DNA of 64,000 nt from Bin5 sp965261695. GTDB lineage: Bacteria; Chloroflexota; Anaerolineae; Caldilineales; Caldilineaceae. Below, piece after piece: positions 14,527 through 23,020 of this stretch (its first letter is position 1; the number at the start of each line of letters is the position of its first letter). The translations under genes and the position numbers were made by a program. The stretch covers positions 3,038,001-3,102,000 of the forward strand of contig OZ253474.1 of NCBI GenBank assembly GCA_965261695.1. The letters run 5' to 3'. Below the pieces are notes generated by a model that saw only the letters and a program-made list of their open reading frames with translations, had not been told where the DNA came from and did not search any database.

Positions 14527-16323
14527 ATGAGGAATGTCGGTGTGATGGCAGTCGGGCTGCTTGCGCTGATCGTTGCGACGGCCTGTGTGCCGATATCGGA
14601 GTTTGGCGAGACCGGTGCGGTCGCGACAGCCGCGCCCCAGCCTGTCGCGACCCCTGATTCTGACGCGCCTACGCCGCCCGCGACTTCAGAGCCGCCGACT
14701 CCTGCCGCGACGGGAGGTTCAATTGGTTCTGAACTCCCCGCGTCGTTACGTAGAAACGTTGCGGCTTTCGGGGATGTCTCCCCCTCTTCAGGGGAGGAAT
14801 CTGCGCGTCTGGCAGTCGATGGCGATAGGGACTCAATCTGGAATTCGAATCGACTAGCGCTGGGTTGGTTCATGATCGCTTTCGATTGTTTGTACATTGT
14901 TGATCGTGTGGAGCTGGTCATCGCGCAAACTCCCGCTGGCCCGACGACGCATGAAGTCTGGTTAGGGAATGGTTCGGGTACGCGGACGCTATACAAGCGG
15001 CTGATCAATGCTCACACGGAAGATGGACAGACCCTGAATGTGGCAATTGACCCACCGCGCCGCGTAAACGAGGTGTTGATTCGCACTGTGGATAGCCCGA
15101 GTTGGGTGGCCTGGCGAGAGGTTAGAGTACTCGGCGCGCCGGCTGCCATTCCAGTGGAGGGGGGTGAGACGGCTCGATGGGAACTCAAGAAGGTTGTCGC
15201 CGGGCTGAACCTGCCTGTGCAGGTCACACACGCTGGTGACGGTAGTGGGCGCATCTTTGTGGTCGAGCAGGGGGGGCGGATCCGCATCGTCAGGAATGGT
15301 GTTGTTGAAGAGACTCCATTCCTGGACATTTCGAAGCATGTCTCCTGTTGCGGAGAGAGGGGGTTACTCAACGTAGCCTTTCCTCCCGACTACTTCGCCA
15401 AACAGTACTTTTATGTGAGTTATACCAATAATGCGGGCGATACCGTCATCAGCCGCTTCGTAACGACGTCAGATTCTGATCGTGCCGACCCCGAAAGCGA
15501 GGAAGTTGTGCTTACGATCGATCAACCGTACGACACGCACAACGGCGGGAGGTTGGCTTTTGGCCTGAACGATGGCTTCTTGTACATGGGAAGCGGAGAT
15601 GGCGGCGGTCCTTCGTTCAACGATCCTGACAATCGTGGGCAGGACCCCAGCACATTGCTGGGCAAGATGTTGCGAATTGATGTAGAGTCGGGCGTCAAGC
15701 CTTACGCAATCCCCGCTAGCAATCCATTTGTGCAGGTTGAGGGCTATCGCGACGAAATTTGGGCGCTGGGTCTGCGTAATCCTTGGGGTTTTGCCTTTGA
15801 TAAGGAGACCGGTGATCTTTACATTCCGGATGCGGGTGCCTTTACTCGGGAAGAGGTAAACCATCAACCCGCAGGAAGCCGCGGGGGCGAGAACTACGGA
15901 TGGCGCATCGGGGAAGGCAGTATCTGTTTTAAGCAATGGGGATGCCGCGCCGGGGAACCATGTCATGTCGAACACTGGATTTGCAGCGTGACGGGTTTGA
16001 CCTCGCCGGTGGTCGAATATGACCATTCGCTGGGGTGCGTAATTGTGGGCGGTGCTGTCTATCGTGGAACCAAGATGCCTCGTATGCAAGGGGTATTCCT
16101 CTACGCCGATTTCTGTAGCGGGCGCATCTGGGGACTGAATCGTCCTGAAGGGGAGGCATTCCCCAGCCCCCGCACTTCGACTGAGGATTCCCAGGATGGG
16201 TGGCAAAGCACTCTGCTTCTGAAGGTTTCCGTGCCAGTGAGTAGCATCGGTGAGGACGCAGAGGGCAATGTGTACGTCGTCGGCTATCAGGATGGCGTTA
16301 TCTCTATGATCATCGAAAGATAG
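14527..16323 (+). CDS. Lipoprotein array copy 2: discoidin-like domain + PQQ-type sugar dehydrogenase
   Basis: 598 residues from the ATG at 14527. This start gives the same MRNVGVMAVGLLALIVATAC lipoprotein signal as copies 3 and 4 (lipobox Cys20); the frame is open 32 codons further upstream. The domain order is the same as copy 1: Thr/Pro linker, discoidin-like domain, GSDH propeller with THNGGRLAFG, YLYMGSGDGG in variant form (FLYMGSGDGG), LRNPWGFAFD. It has a unique cysteine-rich insertion near residue 485 (GCRAGEPCHVEHWICSV). Its last 300 bp and the following intergenic DNA are identical to those of copy 3. An imperfect hairpin (CCGCAG/CTGCGG, 16324-16347) follows the stop and recurs after copies 3 and 4. 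Confidence 0.85.
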   Translation: MRNVGVMAVGLLALIVATACVPISEFGETGAVATAAPQPVATPDSDAPTPPATSEPPTPAATGGSIGSELPASLRRNVAAFGDVSPSSGEESARLAVDGDRDSIWNSNRLALGWFMIAFDCLYIVDRVELVIAQTPAGPTTHEVWLGNGSGTRTLYKRLINAHTEDGQTLNVAIDPPRRVNEVLIRTVDSPSWVAWREVRVLGAPAAIPVEGGETARWELKKVVAGLNLPVQVTHAGDGSGRIFVVEQGGRIRIVRNGVVEETPFLDISKHVSCCGERGLLNVAFPPDYFAKQYFYVSYTNNAGDTVISRFVTTSDSDRADPESEEVVLTIDQPYDTHNGGRLAFGLNDGFLYMGSGDGGGPSFNDPDNRGQDPSTLLGKMLRIDVESGVKPYAIPASNPFVQVEGYRDEIWALGLRNPWGFAFDKETGDLYIPDAGAFTREEVNHQPAGSRGGENYGWRIGEGSICFKQWGCRAGEPCHVEHWICSVTGLTSPVVEYDHSLGCVIVGGAVYRGTKMPRMQGVFLYADFCSGRIWGLNRPEGEAFPSPRTSTEDSQDGWQSTLLLKVSVPVSSIGEDAEGNVYVVGYQDGVISMIIER

Positions 16324-17529
16324 ACCGCAGACCAAGACCAACCTGCGGACCATCAGGGAACAGGTCATTCAGTCAGATTCGAAGGTTGGAATGCTGTCTA
16401 CAGACCAGATCAAGATTGGGACTCGCTGATGAGGAATGTCGGTGTGATGGCAGTCGGGCTGCTTGCGCTGATCGTTGCGACGGCCTGTGTGCCGATATCG
16501 GAGCTTGGCGAGACCGGTGCCGTCGCGACAGCCGCGCCCCAGCCTGTCGCGACCCCTAATTCTGACGCGCCGACGCCGCGCGCGAAGTCAGAGCCGCCGA
16601 CTCCCGCGGCGACGGAAGGATCAACCGACTCTGTTACCTCGGCGCGGTTGGGGGAAAACGTGGCGGTTCTGGGATTTGGGAATGCCTCTACTAGAGATGA
16701 ACTGGGCCGGCGGGTGGTAGAAAATGAGGAGGCAAATCTTGCGATCGACGGTGACCTGGAATCTTTGTGGAATTCGCAGCATTATGCTCCGCAGTGGTTT
16801 TCCGTTCTTCTTGATGACCTCTACTTGGTAGACAGGATACAGCTGGTTGTCACCCAAGCTCCGGCTGGCCCAACTACGCATGAGGTTTGGCTGGGGAATG
16901 GTTCTGGTGGCGTGCGTACGCTGTACAAGCGGTTCAGCGACGTCCACACGGAAGATGGGCAGACTTTGGATGTGGCGATTGACCCGCCGCGTAGCATAAC
17001 CGAGGTGTTGGTTATTACTCTCGACAGCCCGAGTTGGGTCGGCTGGCGAGAGGTGAGGGTGTTCGGTTCATTACCTGAAGACCCGCGAGGGGACCTGGAG
17101 GTGCCTCAAGTGGCACTCATGGAAATCGCCCGGGGCTTTGAGTTGCCTGTCCGGATTACCAACGCAGGGGATGGAAGCGGGCGCCTGTTCGTCGTTGAGC
17201 AGAAGGGGCGCATCCGTATCATCAAGGAAGGCGCCGTCAAGGATACCCCATTTCTGGACCTTTCGGAGCGAATCAGTTGTTGCGGGGAACGGGGTTTGCT
17301 CGGCATCGCTTTCCCTCCGGCCTATGCCGCCAAGCAGCATTTTTACGTAAGCTACACAGACGCTGAAGGCGCTACCACTTTCAGTCGTTTCAGGACTACC
17401 GCTGACCCAGATATAGCCGACCCTGGTAGCGAGGAAGTTGTGCTCGTTATCGACCAGCCGGAGGGGAGTCACAATGGCGGGAGTATGGCATTTGGTCCCA
17501 AAGATGGCTACCTGTATATTGGCAGCGGC
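16006..17529. repeat. Long direct repeat in the lipoprotein array (partner 17899-19422)
   Basis: By eye, the 1.52 kb here is base-for-base the same as 17899-19422, offset 1,893 bp. It covers the 3' end of one paralogue, the intergenic spacer and the 5' two thirds of the next. Differences begin at about 17530/19423. The other intergenic junction (20074-20160) is similar but has diverged. Confidence 0.9.
16391..16429 (+). CDS. Putative 12-codon leader ORF overlapping array copy 3 start
   Basis: ATG at 16391 opens MLSTDQIKIGTR, whose TGA overlaps the ATG of copy 3 (TGATG). The same ORF stands before copy 4 at 18284-18322. No good ribosome site precedes either lipoprotein start, so translation of the leader could feed the main gene by re-initiation. 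In copy 5 a small deletion fuses this leader in frame with the lipoprotein. Whether it is translated is unproven. Confidence 0.3.
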   Translation: MLSTDQIKIGTR

Positions 17530-18216
17530 GATGGCGGAAGGCCAGGTTCTCACGCCGAGAGAGCGCAAACACGCAACATTTTGTGGGGCAAAATTTTGAG
17601 GATCGATGTGGAGTCGGACGTCAAGCCTTACGACATCCCCTCAGACAACCCGTTCACGCAGGTTGAAGGCTATCGCGATGAAATCTGGGCGCTGGGTCTA
17701 CGCAATCCTTGGGGGTTTGCCTTTGATAAGAAGACCGGCGCTCTCTATATCCCGGATGCGGGTCACAGCAGCTTCGAAGAGGTGAACTATCAGCCCGCAT
17801 CCAGCGCCGGCGGCCAAAACTACGGATGGTTTTTTAGGGAAGGTAGTAGATGCTTCCCCTATTCGTCTTTGCCTTGTCGGGCGGAAGGCTTTACGCAGCC
17901 GGTGGTCGAATATGACCATTCGCTGGGGTGCGTAATTGTGGGCGGTGCTGTCTATCGTGGAACCAAGATGCCTCGTATGCAAGGGGTATTCCTCTACGCC
18001 GATTTCTGTAGCGGGCGCATCTGGGGACTGAATCGTCCTGAAGGGGAGGCATTCCCCAGCCCCCGCACTTCGACTGAGGATTCCCAGGATGGGTGGCAAA
18101 GCACTCTGCTTCTGAAGGTTTCCGTGCCAGTGAGTAGCATCGGTGAGGACGCAGAGGGCAATGTGTACGTCGTCGGCTATCAGGATGGCGTTATCTCTAT
18201 GATCATCGAAAGATAG
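16429..18216 (+). CDS. Lipoprotein array copy 3: hybrid discoidin-like + PQQ-type sugar dehydrogenase
   Basis: 595 residues with lipobox Cys20 (VATAC). The discoidin-like domain is about 80-215 and the GSDH propeller about 230-595. The catalytic-region motif reads SHNGGSMAFG, so the residue after HNGG is Ser instead of Arg as in copies 1, 2 and 6. The first 1.1 kb is identical to copy 4, while the last 0.3 kb is identical to copy 2. Between them a 140-bp stretch (about 17757-17898, around EEVNYQPASSAGGQNYGW) matches neither. It therefore reads as a recombinant of its two neighbours. Role as for copy 1. Confidence 0.85.
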   Translation: MRNVGVMAVGLLALIVATACVPISELGETGAVATAAPQPVATPNSDAPTPRAKSEPPTPAATEGSTDSVTSARLGENVAVLGFGNASTRDELGRRVVENEEANLAIDGDLESLWNSQHYAPQWFSVLLDDLYLVDRIQLVVTQAPAGPTTHEVWLGNGSGGVRTLYKRFSDVHTEDGQTLDVAIDPPRSITEVLVITLDSPSWVGWREVRVFGSLPEDPRGDLEVPQVALMEIARGFELPVRITNAGDGSGRLFVVEQKGRIRIIKEGAVKDTPFLDLSERISCCGERGLLGIAFPPAYAAKQHFYVSYTDAEGATTFSRFRTTADPDIADPGSEEVVLVIDQPEGSHNGGSMAFGPKDGYLYIGSGDGGRPGSHAERAQTRNILWGKILRIDVESDVKPYDIPSDNPFTQVEGYRDEIWALGLRNPWGFAFDKKTGALYIPDAGHSSFEEVNYQPASSAGGQNYGWFFREGSRCFPYSSLPCRAEGFTQPVVEYDHSLGCVIVGGAVYRGTKMPRMQGVFLYADFCSGRIWGLNRPEGEAFPSPRTSTEDSQDGWQSTLLLKVSVPVSSIGEDAEGNVYVVGYQDGVISMIIER

Positions 18217-18321
18217 ACCGCAGACCAAGACCAACCTGCGGACCATCAGGGAACAGGTCATTCAGTCAGATTCGAAGGTTGGAATGCTGTCTACAGACCA
18301 GATCAAGATTGGGACTCGCTG

Positions 18322-20076
18322 ATGAGGAATGTCGGTGTGATGGCAGTCGGGCTGCTTGCGCTGATCGTTGCGACGGCCTGTGTGCCGATATCGGAGCTTG
18401 GCGAGACCGGTGCCGTCGCGACAGCCGCGCCCCAGCCTGTCGCGACCCCTAATTCTGACGCGCCGACGCCGCGCGCGAAGTCAGAGCCGCCGACTCCCGC
18501 GGCGACGGAAGGATCAACCGACTCTGTTACCTCGGCGCGGTTGGGGGAAAACGTGGCGGTTCTGGGATTTGGGAATGCCTCTACTAGAGATGAACTGGGC
18601 CGGCGGGTGGTAGAAAATGAGGAGGCAAATCTTGCGATCGACGGTGACCTGGAATCTTTGTGGAATTCGCAGCATTATGCTCCGCAGTGGTTTTCCGTTC
18701 TTCTTGATGACCTCTACTTGGTAGACAGGATACAGCTGGTTGTCACCCAAGCTCCGGCTGGCCCAACTACGCATGAGGTTTGGCTGGGGAATGGTTCTGG
18801 TGGCGTGCGTACGCTGTACAAGCGGTTCAGCGACGTCCACACGGAAGATGGGCAGACTTTGGATGTGGCGATTGACCCGCCGCGTAGCATAACCGAGGTG
18901 TTGGTTATTACTCTCGACAGCCCGAGTTGGGTCGGCTGGCGAGAGGTGAGGGTGTTCGGTTCATTACCTGAAGACCCGCGAGGGGACCTGGAGGTGCCTC
19001 AAGTGGCACTCATGGAAATCGCCCGGGGCTTTGAGTTGCCTGTCCGGATTACCAACGCAGGGGATGGAAGCGGGCGCCTGTTCGTCGTTGAGCAGAAGGG
19101 GCGCATCCGTATCATCAAGGAAGGCGCCGTCAAGGATACCCCATTTCTGGACCTTTCGGAGCGAATCAGTTGTTGCGGGGAACGGGGTTTGCTCGGCATC
19201 GCTTTCCCTCCGGCCTATGCCGCCAAGCAGCATTTTTACGTAAGCTACACAGACGCTGAAGGCGCTACCACTTTCAGTCGTTTCAGGACTACCGCTGACC
19301 CAGATATAGCCGACCCTGGTAGCGAGGAAGTTGTGCTCGTTATCGACCAGCCGGAGGGGAGTCACAATGGCGGGAGTATGGCATTTGGTCCCAAAGATGG
19401 CTACCTGTATATTGGCAGCGGAGATGGCGGAGGGCCAGGTTCTCACGCCGAGACAGCGCAAACTCGCAACATTTTGTGGGGCAAAATTTTGAGGATCGAT
19501 GTGGAGTCGGACGTCAAGCCTTACGACATCCCCTCAGACAACCCGTTCACGCAGGTTGAAGGCTATCGCGATGAAATCTGGGCGCTGGGTCTACGCAATC
19601 CTTGGGGGTTTGCCTTTGATAAGAAGACCGGCGCTCTCTATATCCCGGATGTGGGTGACACCAGCTACGAAGAGGTGAACTACCAGCCGGCATCCAGCGC
19701 CGGCGGCAACAACTACGGATGGTCCGCTAGGGAAGCAAGTAGATGCTTCCCCTTATCGTCTATGCCTTGTCGCGCGGAAGGCTTTACACAGCCGGTAGCC
19801 GAATATGACAATTCGCAGGGGTGCGCAATTGTGGGCGGTGTTGTCTATCGTGGAACCAAGATGCCTCGTATGCAAGGTGTATTCCTCTACGCCGATTTCT
19901 GCACCGGGCGGATATGGGGGTTGCAGCGTCCTGATGCGGGTTCCCAGGATGGGTGGCAAAGCACTCTGCTTCTGAAGGTTTCCGTGCCAGTGAGTAGCAT
20001 CGGTGAGGACGCAGAGGGCAATGTGTACGTCGTCGGCTATCAGGATGGCGTTATCTCTATGATCATCGAAAGATAG
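18322..20076 (+). CDS. Lipoprotein array copy 4: discoidin-like domain + PQQ-type sugar dehydrogenase
   Basis: 584 residues with the same signal and lipobox (Cys20) and the same N-terminal two thirds as copy 3. The propeller motifs are SHNGGSMAFG, YLYIGSGDGGGPG, LRNPWGFAFD and GGNNYGW. Near the C-terminus it lacks about 13 residues present in copies 2 and 3 after the GRIWGL motif, which accounts for its shorter length. The start at 18322 overlaps the TGA of a 12-codon leader (TGATG). It is followed by 67 bp and then copy 5. Function as for copy 1; the Ser for Arg change after HNGG is shared with copy 3. Confidence 0.85.
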   Translation: MRNVGVMAVGLLALIVATACVPISELGETGAVATAAPQPVATPNSDAPTPRAKSEPPTPAATEGSTDSVTSARLGENVAVLGFGNASTRDELGRRVVENEEANLAIDGDLESLWNSQHYAPQWFSVLLDDLYLVDRIQLVVTQAPAGPTTHEVWLGNGSGGVRTLYKRFSDVHTEDGQTLDVAIDPPRSITEVLVITLDSPSWVGWREVRVFGSLPEDPRGDLEVPQVALMEIARGFELPVRITNAGDGSGRLFVVEQKGRIRIIKEGAVKDTPFLDLSERISCCGERGLLGIAFPPAYAAKQHFYVSYTDAEGATTFSRFRTTADPDIADPGSEEVVLVIDQPEGSHNGGSMAFGPKDGYLYIGSGDGGGPGSHAETAQTRNILWGKILRIDVESDVKPYDIPSDNPFTQVEGYRDEIWALGLRNPWGFAFDKKTGALYIPDVGDTSYEEVNYQPASSAGGNNYGWSAREASRCFPLSSMPCRAEGFTQPVAEYDNSQGCAIVGGVVYRGTKMPRMQGVFLYADFCTGRIWGLQRPDAGSQDGWQSTLLLKVSVPVSSIGEDAEGNVYVVGYQDGVISMIIER

Positions 20077-21093
20077 ACCGCAGACCAAGACCAACCTGCG
20101 GCCCATAAGGGAACAGATCATTCAGTCAGATTCGAAGGTTGGAATGCTGTCTACAGACCAGATCAGAAATGTCGGTGCAATGGCGGTCGGGCTGTTTGCT
20201 CTGATAGCTGTGGCGGCCTGCATGCCAAAATCAGAACCTGGCGAAACCGGTATGGTAGCGACAGTAATGCCACAGTCTGTCGCCACACATGATTCTGATG
20301 CGCCTACGCCACTGGCGAATAACGTGGCTGTCTTGGGGAATGGGAGCGCTTCTGGAAGAGACGAAGACGGCAGACTGATAGTTGACAAGGAATTCGCCCA
20401 TCTTGCGATCGATGGTGATCCGGACTCAATATGGAATTCGCAACAGTATGCGCCGCAGTGGTTCTCGGTAGCTTTTGATGATCTTTACCTGGTAGACAGG
20501 ATACAGTTGGTTGTCACCCAAGCTCCGGCTAGCCCAACTACGCATGAGGTTTGGCTGGGGAATGGTTCTGGCGTACGAACTCTGTACAAGCGGTTCAGCA
20601 ACGTCCACACGGAGGATGGACAGATCTTGGACGTGCCGATTGACCCGCCTCGCCACATAGACGAGGTTCTTGTTCTTACGGTCCACAGCCCGAGTTGGAT
20701 AGCCTGGCGTGAAGTCAAAGTGTTTGGTGCGTCATCTGGCGACCCAGGAGGTGAGGAGGCAACGCCTCTGGTCAAGCTGATCCCGGTAGCCACTGGACTG
20801 GAGATGCCTGTACAAATTACACACGCTGGCGACGGCAGTGGGCGTCTGTTCGTGGTTGAGCAGGAGGGGCGAATCAGGGTCATCAGAAACGGCCACGCGC
20901 CGGGCAGGCTTGGCGCGCGGCCGACTCGACAATCCGAGACTGAGGAAGCCGGCAGCGAAGCAGAGGCAGAATCTGGCAGCGATGCACGCTTTCTGGATAT
21001 TTCAGATCGTGTCAAATGTTGCGGAGAAGGAGGGCTTCTCAACGTAGCATTTCCGCCCTCCTATGCCGCCAGACAACATTTTTACGTAAGCTA

Positions 21094-22079
21094 ACCCCAG
21101 TTCGGAGTTAGATTAAGGCCGGCAATAGAGCCATATCTGTGTCAGGAAGATTGAGAGATGGCTTCTTAGCTTGCCAAGTGTAGGCAATCAGACCGGCGAT
21201 GAGAGTGACGACAAAGTTGGTCGTGCTGCGGTGACGGGTGTGTTCAATCTGTGAGATATTCTTGAGTTGGTCAACGATGGTTTCAATGACGAAGCGCTTA
21301 CGCGTTAGCAGCTTGTCTTCGAGAACGACGAGTCGATTCTGCATGTTTTTACGAATGGGCGTGATCAATTGCAGTCCCTGAGCGAAGAGTTGCTCAAAGA
21401 GAACTTGGGAGAGATAGCCGCGGTCGCCGATCAGCTTCCCCCACAACTTTTTGGTCATCTGTGGGACCGGTTTACGGTCATCGGTGTTGCCGGGCGTGAG
21501 TTGAAGCGCCAGCAATTCCCCCTGGTCATTGACAATCAGATGGAGTTTAAAGCCATAGAACCATCCCATGCTGCTCTTGCCGCGCCTGGCCACCTCGGCA
21601 AAGACCCGGTGGCGGCCGATGCGTCTGTTGTGGCAGACGGACAACGGGGTCGAATCAATGAATGCCACCCCTGTCGCCTGGCCAAAGCGCACACGCAGAT
21701 AGAGACACATGGCTGCCAGGGCTGATGGCATTAACTCCACAAAGCGTGTGTAACTGACCAGAGCAGGGAATTCACTGCGCATATGCTTACATACGTGCTG
21801 CGTATAGAAGGCCTTGAAATCGCGATAATGCGACTGATGGAAGTGAATCAGAATCGTCATCACTTCACTCAAGCTCAAGCGCGGGGCCGGCCCTCGCTTG
21901 CGAGCCACGCCTAACAACTTGGCATTCTCCCATGTAGCCAACCACTGACAGAAATCATCGACATGACAGAACAGATTGAGTATACTCATCACTGAGCACC
22001 TTTCTTTGCTGGAGAATTTTTGTTAGAGAACTTCTATTCTACCAGCTTGATAAGGTGCTCACTTACTCCGAACTCAGGT
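21094..22079 (-). mobile_element. IS982-family insertion sequence, copy A
   Basis: 986 bp bounded by imperfect 18-bp inverted repeats beginning ACCCCAGTTCGG (left) and ACCTGAGTTCGG (right end, complement). It is flanked by the 7-bp duplication TAAGCTA at 21087-21093 and 22080-22086. It carries one transposase gene on the minus strand. The same element, inverted, is at 32729-33714 and differs at only one base that I noticed (near 21592), so both insertions are recent. Confidence 0.93.
21108..21992 (-). CDS. IS982-family transposase (copy A)
   Basis: 294 residues, the normal length for the family. It is a DDE transposase that cuts and joins the element ends. Visible family landmarks are FIDSTPLSVCHN with the first catalytic Asp, GWFYGFKLHLIVND, the second Asp in GDRGYLS, and ETIVDQLKNISQIEHTRHRS with the catalytic Glu. 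A GTG directly precedes the ATG (GTGATG); either may start translation. It is identical in sequence to the protein at 32816-33700, so it is probably functional. Confidence 0.95.
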   Translation of the reverse strand: MMSILNLFCHVDDFCQWLATWENAKLLGVARKRGPAPRLSLSEVMTILIHFHQSHYRDFKAFYTQHVCKHMRSEFPALVSYTRFVELMPSALAAMCLYLRVRFGQATGVAFIDSTPLSVCHNRRIGRHRVFAEVARRGKSSMGWFYGFKLHLIVNDQGELLALQLTPGNTDDRKPVPQMTKKLWGKLIGDRGYLSQVLFEQLFAQGLQLITPIRKNMQNRLVVLEDKLLTRKRFVIETIVDQLKNISQIEHTRHRSTTNFVVTLIAGLIAYTWQAKKPSLNLPDTDMALLPALI

Positions 22080-23020
22080 TAAGCTACGTGAACGTCGATA
22101 GTAATGTTGTCATCAGCCGCTTCCGGACCACCACCGATCCTGACAGGGCCGATCCTGACAGCGAGGAGGTTGTGCTTACTATTGACCGACCGCTAGGGGG
22201 CCATTTTGGAGGTCCCTTGGTTTTTGGACCGCAGGATGGCTACCTCTACATTGGCAGCGGGGACGGCGGACATCCGACGGGCCACGCCGAGATATCGCAA
22301 GATCCCAGTATATTGCTGGGCAAGATTCTGCGGATCGATGTGGAGTCGGGCGACAAGCCTTACGGCATCCCACCTGACAACCCGTTCAGACACATTGACG
22401 GCTATCGCGACGAAATTTGGGCTTTGGGGCTGCGCAATCCCTGGGGGCTTGCATTCGATAGGCTGACCAAAGATCTTTACATCCTCGATGTGGGCCAAGC
22501 CGAACATGAGGAAGTCAACTTTCAGCCGGCATCCAGCGGCGGCGGTGAGAACTACGGCTGGTTCATCATGGAAGCCAACAGATGTTTCAGGTTTTCTTCC
22601 ATACCCTGCAGTGCGGAGGGCATGACCACTCCGATCGCCGAATATGACCACTCACTAGGTTGCGCCATTGTTGGTGGGGTTATCTATCGAGGGGCCATTA
22701 CTCGTCTGCAAGGTCTACTCATTTTTGCCGACTTCTGTAGTGGTCGGATCTGGGCCTTACGGCGGTCTGATGTGGATGCACAGCAGACGTGGCAGAGCGT
22801 GCTGCTGATCAATAGCTCCGTTCCGGTAAGCGGCATAGGTGAAGACGAAGATGGCAATGCGTACGTTCTCGGCTATGGGGATGGCGTTATTTACATGATA
22901 CGATAACGGCTAGGTAGGCAGCAGGCATATCGTGTTCGCTTGCCGGGGTGGGCCAAGTGATATCAGCGGGACGGGAAATTGGTAACAGCGGATCCTGGTC
23001 TGTCCAAAAGGGGAAACAAA

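Larger units (their letters stand above)
20144..22906 (+). pseudogene. Lipoprotein array copy 5, interrupted by IS982-family element
   Basis: The gene is intact except for the insertion of a 986-bp IS after codon 316. Removing 21094-22079 and one copy of the 7-bp target duplication restores a 589-residue frame (20144-21093 joined to 22087). The IS supplies an immediate TAA, so only a truncated lipoprotein (signal, discoidin-like domain, first blade) can be made. It is the most divergent copy: the Thr/Pro linker is almost gone and the catalytic-region motif is GHFGGPLVFG (Asn to Phe). A 25-30 residue acidic insertion (with ETEEAGSEAEAESGSDA) lies just before the FLDIS segment. Lipobox Cys26. 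The start lies in the former leader ORF. Confidence 0.9.
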
